A stretch of DNA of 64,000 bases from Pedobacter steynii (GTDB lineage Bacteria; Bacteroidota; Bacteroidia; Sphingobacteriales; Sphingobacteriaceae): assembly GCF_900103665.1 (NCBI RefSeq), contig NZ_FNGY01000004.1, positions 434,001-498,000 of the forward strand. Reading direction: 5' to 3'. Position numbers and translations under genes: made by a program. Numbering within the stretch: the stretch's first letter is position 1; each line of letters opens with the position of its first letter. The notes below the pieces were generated by a model. The model made no database searches. It was not told the DNA's origin and saw only the letters and a program-made list of their open reading frames with translations. Below, one piece after another: positions 24,347 through 33,248 of the stretch.

Positions 24347-25762
24347 CTAAGCGCTTTTGTTATTTTTAAGTTTAGCAATGATAAAATAAACAGGAATACC
24401 GATCAATGTGATGATCAGGCCCGGCCAGGTAAAACGAGGTTTGTAGATGATCAATAACACACAGAATGCCAGCCCCATTACGATGTAGATCAGTGGTAAA
24501 ACCGGATATCCAAAAGCCTTATAGGGACGTTCTATATCCGGGCGCTTTTTTCTGAGGATAAAAATCCCTCCTATGGTCAGCATGTAAAACATCACGACCA
24601 CGAAGGAGATCATATCCAGCAGGTCTCCATATTTACCACTAAGGCACCAAAGGCAAGCCACAAAACACTGGATCCAAAGGCCAAAAGCAGGTACCGAATT
24701 CTTGTTCAGCGTACCGACTTTTTTAAAGAAAAGGCCATCTTTCGCCATAGAGTAGTAGACCCTTGCCCCTGCCATGATCAATCCGTTATTACATCCAAAG
24801 GTGGAGACCATGATCATCAGTGCGATGATCACCGTTCCCGATGAGCCGAAGATCACCTGAGCAGCGGAAACCGCTACCCTATCCTTATCGGCATGTCCGA
24901 TGTCATGAAGGGAGAGGACACCGGTGTACATGATATTGGTTAAAATATATAAGACGGTCACCATGATCGTACCCAATGCTAAACTCAGTCCGATGTTTCT
25001 CTTCGGATTTTTAATCTCACCCGCTACGAAGGTCACATTGTGCCAGGAGTCGCTGCTGAAAATGGAACCTACCATCGCTGCCGCGATGGCACCAAAAGCC
25101 GCCAATGTCGTATAAGTACCTATCCCCGTTGATCCTGCCAGCGGTTTCAGTTCCCAGGCATCTTTCCAGTTGAGCTCCCAAACCTCTTTTTTCATGAAGA
25201 ACAAACCAAATACAATCAGGCCGAAGAGGCTGAGCAACTTCGCCATGGTAAAGAAAGTCTGGATCGATTTCCCTGCATTTACCCCCCTGCTGTTCACATA
25301 AGTTAAAACAACAATGATGACAATCGCCAGCAGCTGCGCGGGCGAAATCTGCAGAAAGCCAAGATCAGCAATCACCCGGTCTTCGCTAAACTGAGGCAGC
25401 AGGTAGGCCGTAAATTTGGCAAAAGCGACCCCCACTGCAGCAATCGTTGCCGTTTGAATGACTGTAAAAAAACTCCAGCCATAGAGGAAACTGACCAGTG
25501 GATTGTAAGCCTCTTTTAAATACACATACTGCCCTCCTGCTTTCGGAAACATGGAACTTAATTCGCCATAACTTAAGGCTGCAGTTAAGGTCATAAATCC
25601 GGTGATCAGCCAGACCACCAGCAACCAGCCCGAACTTCCCACATTTCTGGTAATGTCTGCACTGACAATAAATATCCCGGATCCGATCATGCTACCCGCA
25701 ACGAGCATGGTTGCATCAATTAGCCGGAGTGAAGACTTAAATTCTGTAGGTTGTGGTTTCAT
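24347..25762 (-). CDS. APC-family amino acid permease
   Basis: Inner-membrane amino acid transporter of 471 residues with 12 predicted helices. The N-terminal motif 'LIDATMLVAGSMIGSGIFIVS' (about 14-34) is the substrate-binding first helix of the APC superfamily, and 'PKAGGQYVYLKEAYNPLVSFLYGW' is typical of the LAT/exchanger branch. Substrate cannot be read directly. The gene follows the DUF885 gene by 38 bp, probably in one operon, whose promoter region carries an element shared with the neighbouring araC gene. Peptidase plus amino acid permease suggests use of amino acids released from a glycopeptide. Confidence 0.93.
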   Translation of the reverse strand: MKPQPTEFKSSLRLIDATMLVAGSMIGSGIFIVSADITRNVGSSGWLLVVWLITGFMTLTAALSYGELSSMFPKAGGQYVYLKEAYNPLVSFLYGWSFFTVIQTATIAAVGVAFAKFTAYLLPQFSEDRVIADLGFLQISPAQLLAIVIIVVLTYVNSRGVNAGKSIQTFFTMAKLLSLFGLIVFGLFFMKKEVWELNWKDAWELKPLAGSTGIGTYTTLAAFGAIAAAMVGSIFSSDSWHNVTFVAGEIKNPKRNIGLSLALGTIMVTVLYILTNIMYTGVLSLHDIGHADKDRVAVSAAQVIFGSSGTVIIALMIMVSTFGCNNGLIMAGARVYYSMAKDGLFFKKVGTLNKNSVPAFGLWIQCFVACLWCLSGKYGDLLDMISFVVVMFYMLTIGGIFILRKKRPDIERPYKAFGYPVLPLIYIVMGLAFCVLLIIYKPRFTWPGLIITLIGIPVYFIIAKLKNNKSA

Positions 25763-25800
25763 GAAATGTAGTTTGGTTGGTTTAGTTTAAGGTTATGGGG

Positions 25801-27573
25801 TTACTTGTTGAAATCGTAAAATTTCCATTGAGTGGTAAAATCTCTTTTTAAGGACTGTCCCGTTAAGGTTGCCCTGACCATTTCTATAGGAATCAGGTTC
25901 TCCTTCATGACCCGCTCATGAAAGTCGGTATAGGTCATTTTTCCGCTGTCTACCAGCTCGTGTTTTAGCGCCATCAATTGCAATCCTCCAATCATATAGG
26001 CCACCTGATATAATGGACTATAGCCACCTTCAAAGGACCTGCGCACTTCCCCTTCTGCATTCGCCGGCTCATGTCCTACACGGTCTACGAGGAAGTCCAC
26101 ACACTGTCCAGGCGTCCATTTACCCAAATGATAATTGAGGGAGAAAATGATTCTTGCACAGCGGTGCATTCTCCAGAATAACATTCCAATCCGCTCTTCG
26201 GGACTTTTGGCAAAACCTTTATCGTACAAAAGCAGTTCCCAGTACAGGGTCCATCCTTCAATTCCAAAGGGCGTGGTAAACAGCTCCCGGTAATTTTTGT
26301 ACCTGCTATTCATATAATATTGCAGGTGATGACCCGGCAATAACTCATGCTGTACCGTTCCTCTTGAAAAGTAAGGATTGTTGCCCCGCATGCTCATCAG
26401 TTTATCTCCGTCGGTCATGCCCGCAGTTGGATAGGAAATACTAATTTCCCGGCCTCCTGTAAAAAATGGATTAACCAGTTGCCTTTCTGCAGACATCATG
26501 ACCATTCCCCAGGTTTCTTTTGCCAGCTCAGGAATGTTCATTAAGTTCTGTTTTTTGATAAAATCCAGGGCATCATCCTGCAATTGTACAATCAGTTCAG
26601 GCTGTTTACCCGGTGCGACAAAACTTTGTTTAACTTTCTCCTGGGCTTTTTTCCAATCTTTCCCAAAACCCATTTCTGCAGCCGCCTTTAACAACTCCTG
26701 ATCACAAAATGCAAATTCCTTCTCCGCGATTTTCAGGAGTTCTTCCGGACTATAGGGAATCATTTCCGCTTTTAATTGTGCGGTCAGGTCTGCCTGCCCG
26801 ATCGGATTTCCTTTTATTCCGTAATTGCTATCTTTTTGAGCAGGTGCTTCGCTCTGTTTTTCGGAAAATAGGGAAGCGTAATTGTTTAAAGCCTGGGTCA
26901 ATGTTTCATAGGGCTTAGGCAGCCACCAATCGAACAAAGGATCATAGCCTTTGTAAAATTCATAAACCCCTCTTAATCTCGTCTTCAGCCCGTATATCGC
27001 ATCTTTGATGTTTTTTAATTGCGCTTTGTTCAGCGTTGTTTTGTTGATCGATATGGCATTCAAAGCCCCTACCTCTTTTGCAATCGCATTTAACTTTGCG
27101 GCTACAGCGGGCCAATCCATTGCTTTACCTCTCCGCCTTTCCTTTTCAACCGCATAAATTCCAGATGCAAAAGGGATATATTGAAGGATCGTCTTTTCAT
27201 TGACCTCTGCTTTTTCCAACTCCGAGATTTCGCTCCTGATTTCTTTTTTCAGCAAGAGGTAATCTACCTTTCCATAGACACTGAAAGCATCAAATTCCAG
27301 TTGTTCCATTCTTTTCAGGTATTCTTTTTGAACGCTGAGCAGGCGGTTCCGCTGTTCGGGCGAATAATAGACCCGGGCAATCTCCGGATAAGTGCCGTCA
27401 ATCACGTAAGGCCAGTAAAAATCCCGAATGGCTTTGACATCCTGCTGATAGGTAATGATGGTGGTTCCCATTTCGCTGGTTTGCTCATAGAGACTGGGTG
27501 TTCCTTTTTCCTGCGAAAAAATAACTGATGGCAGCAGGCACATCATCAGCAATAATTGGTATGGTTTATTCAT
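25801..27573 (-). CDS. DUF885-family secreted peptidase-like protein
   Basis: The 590-residue protein carries a signal peptide (about 1-20, 'LLLMMCLLPSVIFSQ') and belongs to the DUF885 family. The hallmark 'QHELLPGHHLQYYMNSRY' (about residues 411-428) contains an HExxPGHH motif consistent with a metallopeptidase-type metal site, and 'GWTLYWELLLYDKGF' with 'GQCVDFLVDRVGHEPANAEGEV' are further family blocks. Function is not established for most members. It heads an operon with an amino acid permease. Its promoter region (27615-27692) closely matches the region upstream of the araC gene, so it probably shares that regulator with the GH127 enzyme next door. Confidence 0.88.
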   Translation of the reverse strand: MNKPYQLLLMMCLLPSVIFSQEKGTPSLYEQTSEMGTTIITYQQDVKAIRDFYWPYVIDGTYPEIARVYYSPEQRNRLLSVQKEYLKRMEQLEFDAFSVYGKVDYLLLKKEIRSEISELEKAEVNEKTILQYIPFASGIYAVEKERRRGKAMDWPAVAAKLNAIAKEVGALNAISINKTTLNKAQLKNIKDAIYGLKTRLRGVYEFYKGYDPLFDWWLPKPYETLTQALNNYASLFSEKQSEAPAQKDSNYGIKGNPIGQADLTAQLKAEMIPYSPEELLKIAEKEFAFCDQELLKAAAEMGFGKDWKKAQEKVKQSFVAPGKQPELIVQLQDDALDFIKKQNLMNIPELAKETWGMVMMSAERQLVNPFFTGGREISISYPTAGMTDGDKLMSMRGNNPYFSRGTVQHELLPGHHLQYYMNSRYKNYRELFTTPFGIEGWTLYWELLLYDKGFAKSPEERIGMLFWRMHRCARIIFSLNYHLGKWTPGQCVDFLVDRVGHEPANAEGEVRRSFEGGYSPLYQVAYMIGGLQLMALKHELVDSGKMTYTDFHERVMKENLIPIEMVRATLTGQSLKRDFTTQWKFYDFNK

Positions 27574-27614
27574 TTGGTGGTCTTTGTTTTGGTTCGTCTT
27601 AGGTGTTGAGTATC

Positions 27615-27692
27615 AATGTACAGCTATTAACTGCCAGTCAGGAATTCTACAGTAAACTGGTTAGAATACGGTCAAAACGAGTTAATATCTGT
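27615..27692. promoter_or_regulatory. AraC-regulon element, copy A (upstream of DUF885-permease operon)
   Basis: This 78-bp stretch aligns without gaps to 28664-28741, matching at 60 of 78 positions by my hand alignment. Highly conserved blocks are AATGTACAG, TATTAAC, ACAGTAAAC, AATACGGTCAA and TAATAT. It begins 42 bp upstream of the DUF885 start, and has the same orientation and a similar distance to its gene as copy B. Confidence 0.65.
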
Positions 27693-27711
27693 AGCAATTG
27701 GCAGGATTTGT

Positions 27712-28614
27712 TCAGCCTGCAATGCTGGTGATCCGGCTTACATTATTGTATTCGTCTATATAGGCTCTTGGCGAGCGCCCGATTAAATTCTTAAACACCC
27801 GGTTGAAGTTGGCGATGCTATTGAAACCTGCTTTATAAGCAATACCTGAAATACAGTCCGGCTTATCATCAGAGACCAGGCTTTTACAGGCATCATTGAT
27901 CCGCACTTCATTTAAAAAAGAGATGAAGGTATGTCCGGTATGTTTTTTAAAATAGCGGCAAAAAGCCTGAGGGGTCATGTAAGCTGCGTTGGCCACATCC
28001 TCCAGGTCTATGCGGTTGTTATAGTTGCGCATAATGAAGTTAATGATGTTGCTGAGCCTCATGCCTTCGTGTTCTGAAAGATTGGAAGCGTAAAAGTCAG
28101 GGCAAAGTGGCTCTGCGCCTTCTTCTACCCCTTGAAGTCCCTCCATTAAACTTAGAAAAGCAAATAAAACAGCCGATCCTGTAGCTTCATGCAGCTCTTG
28201 TATCCGTTCAGATAACAACGCAGTATGCCTTTCCGGAATTTTAAAGCCATGCTTGTTGTTCTTCAAAAAGGAACTGGCGGCGTTCAACTCGGGCATTTTG
28301 AACAGGCCTGCGAGGCGTCCGTCAGGATTGAAAAAGACAGATCTGGCCTTCACACACTTATTTTTATCCCCCATAAAATACTCGGGATTACTTTTAAATA
28401 AATGAGGCAGGTTTGCGCCGATTAAAAAAAGATCCCCGGAACGAAAGGCATGCATGTTATTGCCGGCGATGAGGGTACCCTCTCCCCGCTCTACCCAGGT
28501 GATCTGCCATTCCTCATGACGGTGAAGGTATTGATAAAAATAAGGTAGCTCAATCTGTTCGGATATTACACTTTTATCATCCGGTACAAGCAAAGTAAAA
28601 GGAAGCACTTTCAT
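27712..28614 (-). CDS. AraC-family transcriptional regulator
   Basis: Regulator of 300 residues. The N-terminal cupin-like sensor is at about 15-110 ('HRHEEWQITWVERGEGTLIAG', 'FRSGDLFLIGANLPHLF') and the two C-terminal helix-turn-helix motifs at about 195-292 ('MTPQAFCRYFKKHTGHTF', 'AGFNSIANFNRVFKNLIGRS'). The gene lies between the DUF885-permease operon and the divergent GH127 gene. Near-identical DNA elements lie in front of the DUF885 operon and of this gene, which makes this protein their likely ligand and suggests autoregulation. The effector may be arabinose or an arabinoside from GH127 action; that is inference. Confidence 0.94.
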   Translation of the reverse strand: MKVLPFTLLVPDDKSVISEQIELPYFYQYLHRHEEWQITWVERGEGTLIAGNNMHAFRSGDLFLIGANLPHLFKSNPEYFMGDKNKCVKARSVFFNPDGRLAGLFKMPELNAASSFLKNNKHGFKIPERHTALLSERIQELHEATGSAVLFAFLSLMEGLQGVEEGAEPLCPDFYASNLSEHEGMRLSNIINFIMRNYNNRIDLEDVANAAYMTPQAFCRYFKKHTGHTFISFLNEVRINDACKSLVSDDKPDCISGIAYKAGFNSIANFNRVFKNLIGRSPRAYIDEYNNVSRITSIAG

Positions 28615-28663
28615 GGTCGGTTGTTTTAGTTAGCAGTTTGGTTGCTGAGCATCAATTGAGATT

Positions 28664-28741
28664 AATGTACAGATATTAACAACTACCGAAGAATTCAACA
28701 GTAAACAAGTTAAAATACGGTCAACACATGCTAATATACGT
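28664..28741. promoter_or_regulatory. AraC-regulon element, copy B (araC/GH127 intergenic region)
   Basis: Partner of the element at 27615-27692. Within and just past it, AATACGGTCAA and ATATACGTCAA recur about 21 bp apart, two helical turns, as expected of AraC-type half-sites. It starts 50 bp upstream of the araC ATG and lies 143 bp from the divergent GH127 ATG, so it could serve both. Confidence 0.65.
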
Positions 28742-28773
28742 CAAGTTAACGCTTATTAATTGCAGGAAATTAG

Positions 28774-28849
28774 TTGCCTGATACAATTGCTAAAATACAA
28801 GCAGTATCGGCGAAATCAGGCAATATCCCATACGGCTTAATTGCCTAAT
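28774..28849. promoter_or_regulatory. Three TTGCCTRAT boxes upstream of GH127
   Basis: TTGCCTGAT (28774-28782), its exact inverted copy ATCAGGCAA (28815-28823), and TTGCCTAAT (28841-28849). The third overlaps a near-match to the -7 element (TAATTTTA at 28846-28853), so binding there should affect transcription of the GH127 gene. Confidence 0.45.
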
Positions 28850-28884
28850 TTTATGACAGTTAAGATAGACACCAATTAAACACT

Positions 28885-31242
28885 ATGAACAGAACCCTTT
28901 GCACCAATCTGATAGCGGCGGCATTGCTGTACACTTCATCAGCGCTTGCCCAATCCTATGTACCGCGGTTGAACGATCCCAGGATGGCCGTTAAAAATGC
29001 CGTCCCCATTAAAGCCTATGCATTCCAGCTTTCGGAAGTATCGCTTTTAGAAAGCCCCTTCAAAACCGCCATGAATGCAGATGTAGCGTATCTGCTTAAA
29101 ATAGAGTCAGATCGTTTATTATCTGGCTTCAGGGCCAATGCCGGCTTATCAGAAAAGGCAAAGAAATACGGTGGCTGGGAGTCCGACGGTCTGGCGGGGC
29201 ATAGCCTTGGCCATTATTTGTCGGCCATTTCCTTTCAATATGCGGCGACAAAAGATGCGGAACTGTTGAAAAGAATCAATTACATCGTAGATGAACTCAT
29301 TGCTGGTCAACAGGCACGTAAAACCGGATACATAGGCGCGATTCCCAATGAAGACACGATTTGGGCCAGAGTTGCAAAAGGAGATATTGAAACCCGGGGT
29401 TTCGACCTGAACGGTGGGTGGGCACCCTGGTATACCGTCCATAAAATCATGGCTGGTTTATTAGATGCCTACCTGTATGCAGGGAATCCAAAAGCTTTAA
29501 CCGCCGCAAAAGGACTGGCCAAATGGACAGCTGCCACCATTAACCACCTGACGGAGGAACAAATCCAGAAAATGCTCATTTGTGAATATGGTGGCATGGC
29601 CGAAACCCTGGTAAATCTATATGCCATTACCGGGGATCAGCAATATCTGGCGCTTTCCTACAAATTCTATGACAAACGGGTTCTGGATCCACTGGCAGAA
29701 CAGAAAGACATTTTGCCGGGGAAACATTCCAATACCCAGATTCCGAAAGTTATTGCCAGTGCCAGGAGGTATCAGCTGACGGGTGATAAAAAAGATCTGG
29801 CGATCGCAGATTTTTTCTGGAAAACAGTAGTCAACCACCATTCTTATGTAACCGGAGGTAATAGCAATTATGAGTATTTATCAGAGCCGGATCAACTGAA
29901 CGACCGGCTGACGGAGAATACCACGGAAACCTGCAATACCTATAATATGCTGAAACTGACCCAACATCTGTTCACACTTGATCCCTCTTCTACTTTCTTC
30001 GACTATTATGAAAAAGGATTGTACAACCATATCCTTGCTTCTCAAAATCACCATACCGGTATGATGTGCTATTTTGTGCCCTTACGCATGGGCGGAAAAA
30101 AAGAATACAGCGATGAATTCAATAGCTTTACCTGTTGTGTAGGAACAGGGATGGAAAACCATGTGAAGTATAATGAAAGCATTTACTTTAAAGGCGCAGA
30201 TGGGAGTTTATATGTAAACCTGTTTATTCCTTCGGTATTGAACTGGAAGGAAAAAGGCCTGAAGATCACACAGGAATCGGCCCTGCCTCATGGAGATAAA
30301 ACCAGCTTGCTGATCACTGTGGCTAAGGCTTCCAACTTTGCCATCCGAATCAGAAAACCTAAATGGTCGCCTGATGCTAAAATTCTGGTAAACGGAAAAT
30401 CAGAAAAAGTAACGGAAGAAAACGGTTATTACGTGATCCGGAGAAACTGGAAAAACAACGATAAAATTGAATATACCACGCCTGAAAAATTGTATACGGA
30501 GGCCATGCCAGACAACCCTAACCGCAGGGCGGTATTCTATGGTCCGGTACTGTTGGCTGGCGACCTGGGTTTAACGGAACCAGATCCGGTAAAGGGTGTG
30601 CCGGTATTTGTAAGTGCGGAACAAGACCCGAAAGAATGGTTAAAAATGGTAGATCAGAAACAACTCAGCTTCAAAACGACGGGAGTTGCAAAACCTCATG
30701 ATGTGACACTCATCCCTTTCAACCAAACAGAAAATCAGCATTACAGTGTTTATTGGGATGTATTTACGCCTGAACAATGGGTCGTACAGCAAAAACTGTA
30801 TGAAGAACAAAAACGCATGCAAAAAGAGCTGGACGACAGGACGACGGATCTTTTCAGATTTGGAGAGATGCAACCGGAAAGGGACCATAATTTCTTATCG
30901 GAGAAAGCGCAGAGTGGTGAGGAACATGGGAAAAAATGGAGGATGGCCGGAGAGGAAGGGTTCCTTCAGTTTGATATGAAAACAGATCCGAAACTATCCA
31001 ACACGCTTATCGCTTCCTATTGGGGAATGGACAACCGGGGCCGGAACTTCGAAGTATTTGTGGATGGAACATTGATTGCCACAGAGGATTTGAACAAGTA
31101 TAAGGAAAGTCGCTTTTATGAGATCTCTTACCCGATACCGGCAACATTGACCAATGGCAAAAATAAAGTAACGGTGAAACTGGTTCCGAAAGCAAAAAAC
31201 AGCGCAGGACCAATTTATGTGATCCGCGCAGTTAAGCAATAG
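28885..31242 (+). CDS. Secreted beta-L-arabinofuranosidase, GH127 (DUF1680)
   Basis: Exo-enzyme that removes beta-L-arabinofuranose, for example from arabinose oligomers on hydroxyproline-rich glycoproteins, using a cysteine nucleophile held by zinc in characterised members. The 785 residues start with a signal peptide (about 1-22). The (alpha/alpha)6 domain holds 'GHSLGHYLSAISFQYA' (about 107-122), Glu348 and Cys350 in 'TTETCNTYN', and Cys417-Cys418 in 'FTCCVGTG'; these match the zinc ligand and nucleophile positions of the family. A beta-sandwich follows, and residues from about 650 form an extra C-terminal domain resembling DUF6805. It is divergent from the araC gene and followed by two hairpins. 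Confidence 0.93.
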   Translation: MNRTLCTNLIAAALLYTSSALAQSYVPRLNDPRMAVKNAVPIKAYAFQLSEVSLLESPFKTAMNADVAYLLKIESDRLLSGFRANAGLSEKAKKYGGWESDGLAGHSLGHYLSAISFQYAATKDAELLKRINYIVDELIAGQQARKTGYIGAIPNEDTIWARVAKGDIETRGFDLNGGWAPWYTVHKIMAGLLDAYLYAGNPKALTAAKGLAKWTAATINHLTEEQIQKMLICEYGGMAETLVNLYAITGDQQYLALSYKFYDKRVLDPLAEQKDILPGKHSNTQIPKVIASARRYQLTGDKKDLAIADFFWKTVVNHHSYVTGGNSNYEYLSEPDQLNDRLTENTTETCNTYNMLKLTQHLFTLDPSSTFFDYYEKGLYNHILASQNHHTGMMCYFVPLRMGGKKEYSDEFNSFTCCVGTGMENHVKYNESIYFKGADGSLYVNLFIPSVLNWKEKGLKITQESALPHGDKTSLLITVAKASNFAIRIRKPKWSPDAKILVNGKSEKVTEENGYYVIRRNWKNNDKIEYTTPEKLYTEAMPDNPNRRAVFYGPVLLAGDLGLTEPDPVKGVPVFVSAEQDPKEWLKMVDQKQLSFKTTGVAKPHDVTLIPFNQTENQHYSVYWDVFTPEQWVVQQKLYEEQKRMQKELDDRTTDLFRFGEMQPERDHNFLSEKAQSGEEHGKKWRMAGEEGFLQFDMKTDPKLSNTLIASYWGMDNRGRNFEVFVDGTLIATEDLNKYKESRFYEISYPIPATLTNGKNKVTVKLVPKAKNSAGPIYVIRAVKQ

Positions 31243-31294
31243 CGGTTCAGCAATAAACGGGATCAATTCGGTAATAAGGTAAAATACCGAATGT

Positions 31295-31331
31295 AGAAAT
31301 GACCAGCCAGGACATCTGGCTGGTCATTTCT
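31295..31331 (+). terminator. Terminator after GH127
   Basis: Perfect 16-bp stem (arms 31295-31310 and 31316-31331) with a five-base loop, followed by ATTTTCATT. A smaller inverted repeat, ATTCGGTA/TACCGAAT (31266-31292), lies just before it. Confidence 0.8.
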
Positions 31332-31391
31332 ATTTTCATTCCAGGAAATTTAGTTCTATTTTAGGCGCACAAGCAATAAAACTATTTACCA

Positions 31392-32093
31392 ATGAAGAGA
31401 ACGTTTTTAAATCAGGAAGGAGAATCGAACAAACTTTGGACGGTCGAAATATCAGGCACAAGCTATACGGTTACATTTGGTAAAGTGGGCGCAAAACCAA
31501 GGGAAAATACGAAGCAGTTTACAGACGAAAATAGTTGTAGCAAAGAAGTGGAAAAACTGATTCTGGACAAGCAGCGTAGCGGTTATAAAGAATTATCAGC
31601 GGATCAGGCCATTCCCGAAAAAGCAGCTTCAACCTACAGGCCGATGGACGAAGAAGTATTCTGGGAGGTCATCGCCGCTTTCAATTGGAAAAAGACAGGA
31701 GACGATGACGCGGTATTAAAACCAGCGTTAAAGAAACTGGTTGCAATGGAAGTAGCAGACATTCAGGAGTTCGCTGAAATTCTCTCGGAAAAGTTACATC
31801 AGCTCGATGGTCTTGCTTATGCTTCCAATATCGGTCCGGATTCTTATAAAGATGGCAAACATTTTTCGGTGGATTATTTCCTTTATGTACGATGTTGTGT
31901 GGTGGCAAACGGAAAAGAATATTATCAGCTTGTGGTCAATAACCCCACCGAAATGCCGGAAGAAATGGATTTTGAGGCTTTGCTATATCTGGCAGATGAA
32001 GCCTATAATCAAAAAATGGGAACGGAAGATGAGAACTTGTATACCAGGCTTTCCTATGAAACCTATAGCAACGAAAAAGGCTGGCTGGCATAA
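31392..32093 (+). CDS. WGR-domain protein with DUF4240
   Basis: The 233-residue protein has an N-terminal WGR domain (about 1-70, with 'WTVEISGTSYTVTFGKVG', matching the conserved W and G/K pattern) followed by a DUF4240 domain (about 82-220, starting 'MDEEVFWEVIAAFNW'). WGR domains bind nucleic-acid ends in PARPs and also occur alone in bacteria; DUF4240 has no assigned function. No signal peptide is visible, so it is cytoplasmic. It stands alone between two PUL segments and shows no obvious link to glycan use. Confidence 0.82.
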   Translation: MKRTFLNQEGESNKLWTVEISGTSYTVTFGKVGAKPRENTKQFTDENSCSKEVEKLILDKQRSGYKELSADQAIPEKAASTYRPMDEEVFWEVIAAFNWKKTGDDDAVLKPALKKLVAMEVADIQEFAEILSEKLHQLDGLAYASNIGPDSYKDGKHFSVDYFLYVRCCVVANGKEYYQLVVNNPTEMPEEMDFEALLYLADEAYNQKMGTEDENLYTRLSYETYSNEKGWLA

Positions 32094-32229
32094 ATCAATA
32101 TTCCTATCCTAAAGAAAAGAAGCAATCAGATCAGCACTAAAATTCATTTGTTGTACTTACATTTGCGCCTTTGCATATAAAATGTATAAATATTGGAAAT
32201 TAAAATAAATAAAAAATAAACACGCTTCA

Positions 32230-33168
32230 ATGAAAAGACAATTACTAACATTATTTAGCCTTATCCTTATTATTACCGCCTGCAGCAAGAATGAGTCAAG
32301 CCCTACAAATGAAAATAAGGTAAGTTTAGGCAATGATTCTTTGGTCAACCGGTTAAAATTGAAACCTAGTGATAAGCAAGGTCTATCTATTAAATCGCAA
32401 CTTTTTAAAGACAGTAAAGGTGCTTACCTGGTGGTGGGCGAAAAAAACCAGAAATATTGGTTGGGTTATTTTGACCGCAGTGGGAATGAATTATCCACGA
32501 AAACCTTTGATGATGATCCGACTGAAATAAAAGGGCCTTATGGGACAACTATAAAATTGAACTCTATAAATTATTTTGATATTATTGAAGTAAACGGAAC
32601 CATTTATCTCAACAAGCAACTTAGAGATGGAAACGCTCAGGTTGATCATACTCCATTTGTTGAATCTTTAATCAGGATAAACACAAACGCCCGCGCAATT
32701 ACAAATGAATATACGGAGGTAAAATTTGATGAAAAGTCTACTTACACCCCATTCATTGGCCCTTGGTTTAATAATACAGTGATTATATCCAAAACAAGTT
32801 TAGGCTTGCCAAATGGAAATTCATCAACGACAAATGATATATATTCAGCTGACAATATGTTAGTAGTCTCGTACAAAGGAAGCTTTTTCAGCAAAAAAAA
32901 CAGAAATTATGTTCCATTGTCTATGACTGAATTTTTAGATCTAAATGAGCCCCGTTTCGTAATAAAAAGAGATATTTCAAATCTTGAAAAGCCAATATTT
33001 GGTGCATATCTTTTCCCTTCTCTTGTTGAATCTGACAGAATCACCATCAAAAAGCAAGTTGTCGAAAATAACATTTTAACAGTTGAAGCAGAGGTTTTAA
33101 GCTATAATGGAGATAAAAAGAGTTTGACTTCAAAATTAGATGTAAGAACCGGCAAACTATTAAATTAA
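32230..33168 (+). CDS. Lipoprotein of unknown function
   Basis: I do not recognise this 312-residue protein. It has a lipoprotein signal with the lipobox ITAC and Cys18 as the lipidated residue, followed by a serine/asparagine-rich linker, and then a mainly beta-strand-like soluble region without motifs I can name. Its base composition is visibly more AT-rich than the surrounding hydrolase genes, and the 137-bp upstream gap is strongly AT-rich, which could indicate a separate origin. It is monocistronic with a strong terminator behind it. Confidence 0.75.
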   Translation: MKRQLLTLFSLILIITACSKNESSPTNENKVSLGNDSLVNRLKLKPSDKQGLSIKSQLFKDSKGAYLVVGEKNQKYWLGYFDRSGNELSTKTFDDDPTEIKGPYGTTIKLNSINYFDIIEVNGTIYLNKQLRDGNAQVDHTPFVESLIRINTNARAITNEYTEVKFDEKSTYTPFIGPWFNNTVIISKTSLGLPNGNSSTTNDIYSADNMLVVSYKGSFFSKKNRNYVPLSMTEFLDLNEPRFVIKRDISNLEKPIFGAYLFPSLVESDRITIKKQVVENNILTVEAEVLSYNGDKKSLTSKLDVRTGKLLN

Positions 33169-33216
33169 AAACATCTTATATTTTTAGGTAGTATAAATAC
33201 GATAGTACTGCAAAAG

Positions 33217-33242
33217 AATGGCCGGCATAAATGCCGGCCATT
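33217..33242. terminator. Bidirectional terminator
   Basis: AATGGCCGGCAT and ATGCCGGCCATT form a perfect 12-bp stem around two bases, followed by TCTCTTTTATTT, between the convergent lipoprotein and GH127 genes. Confidence 0.85.
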
Positions 33243-33248
33243 TCTCTT

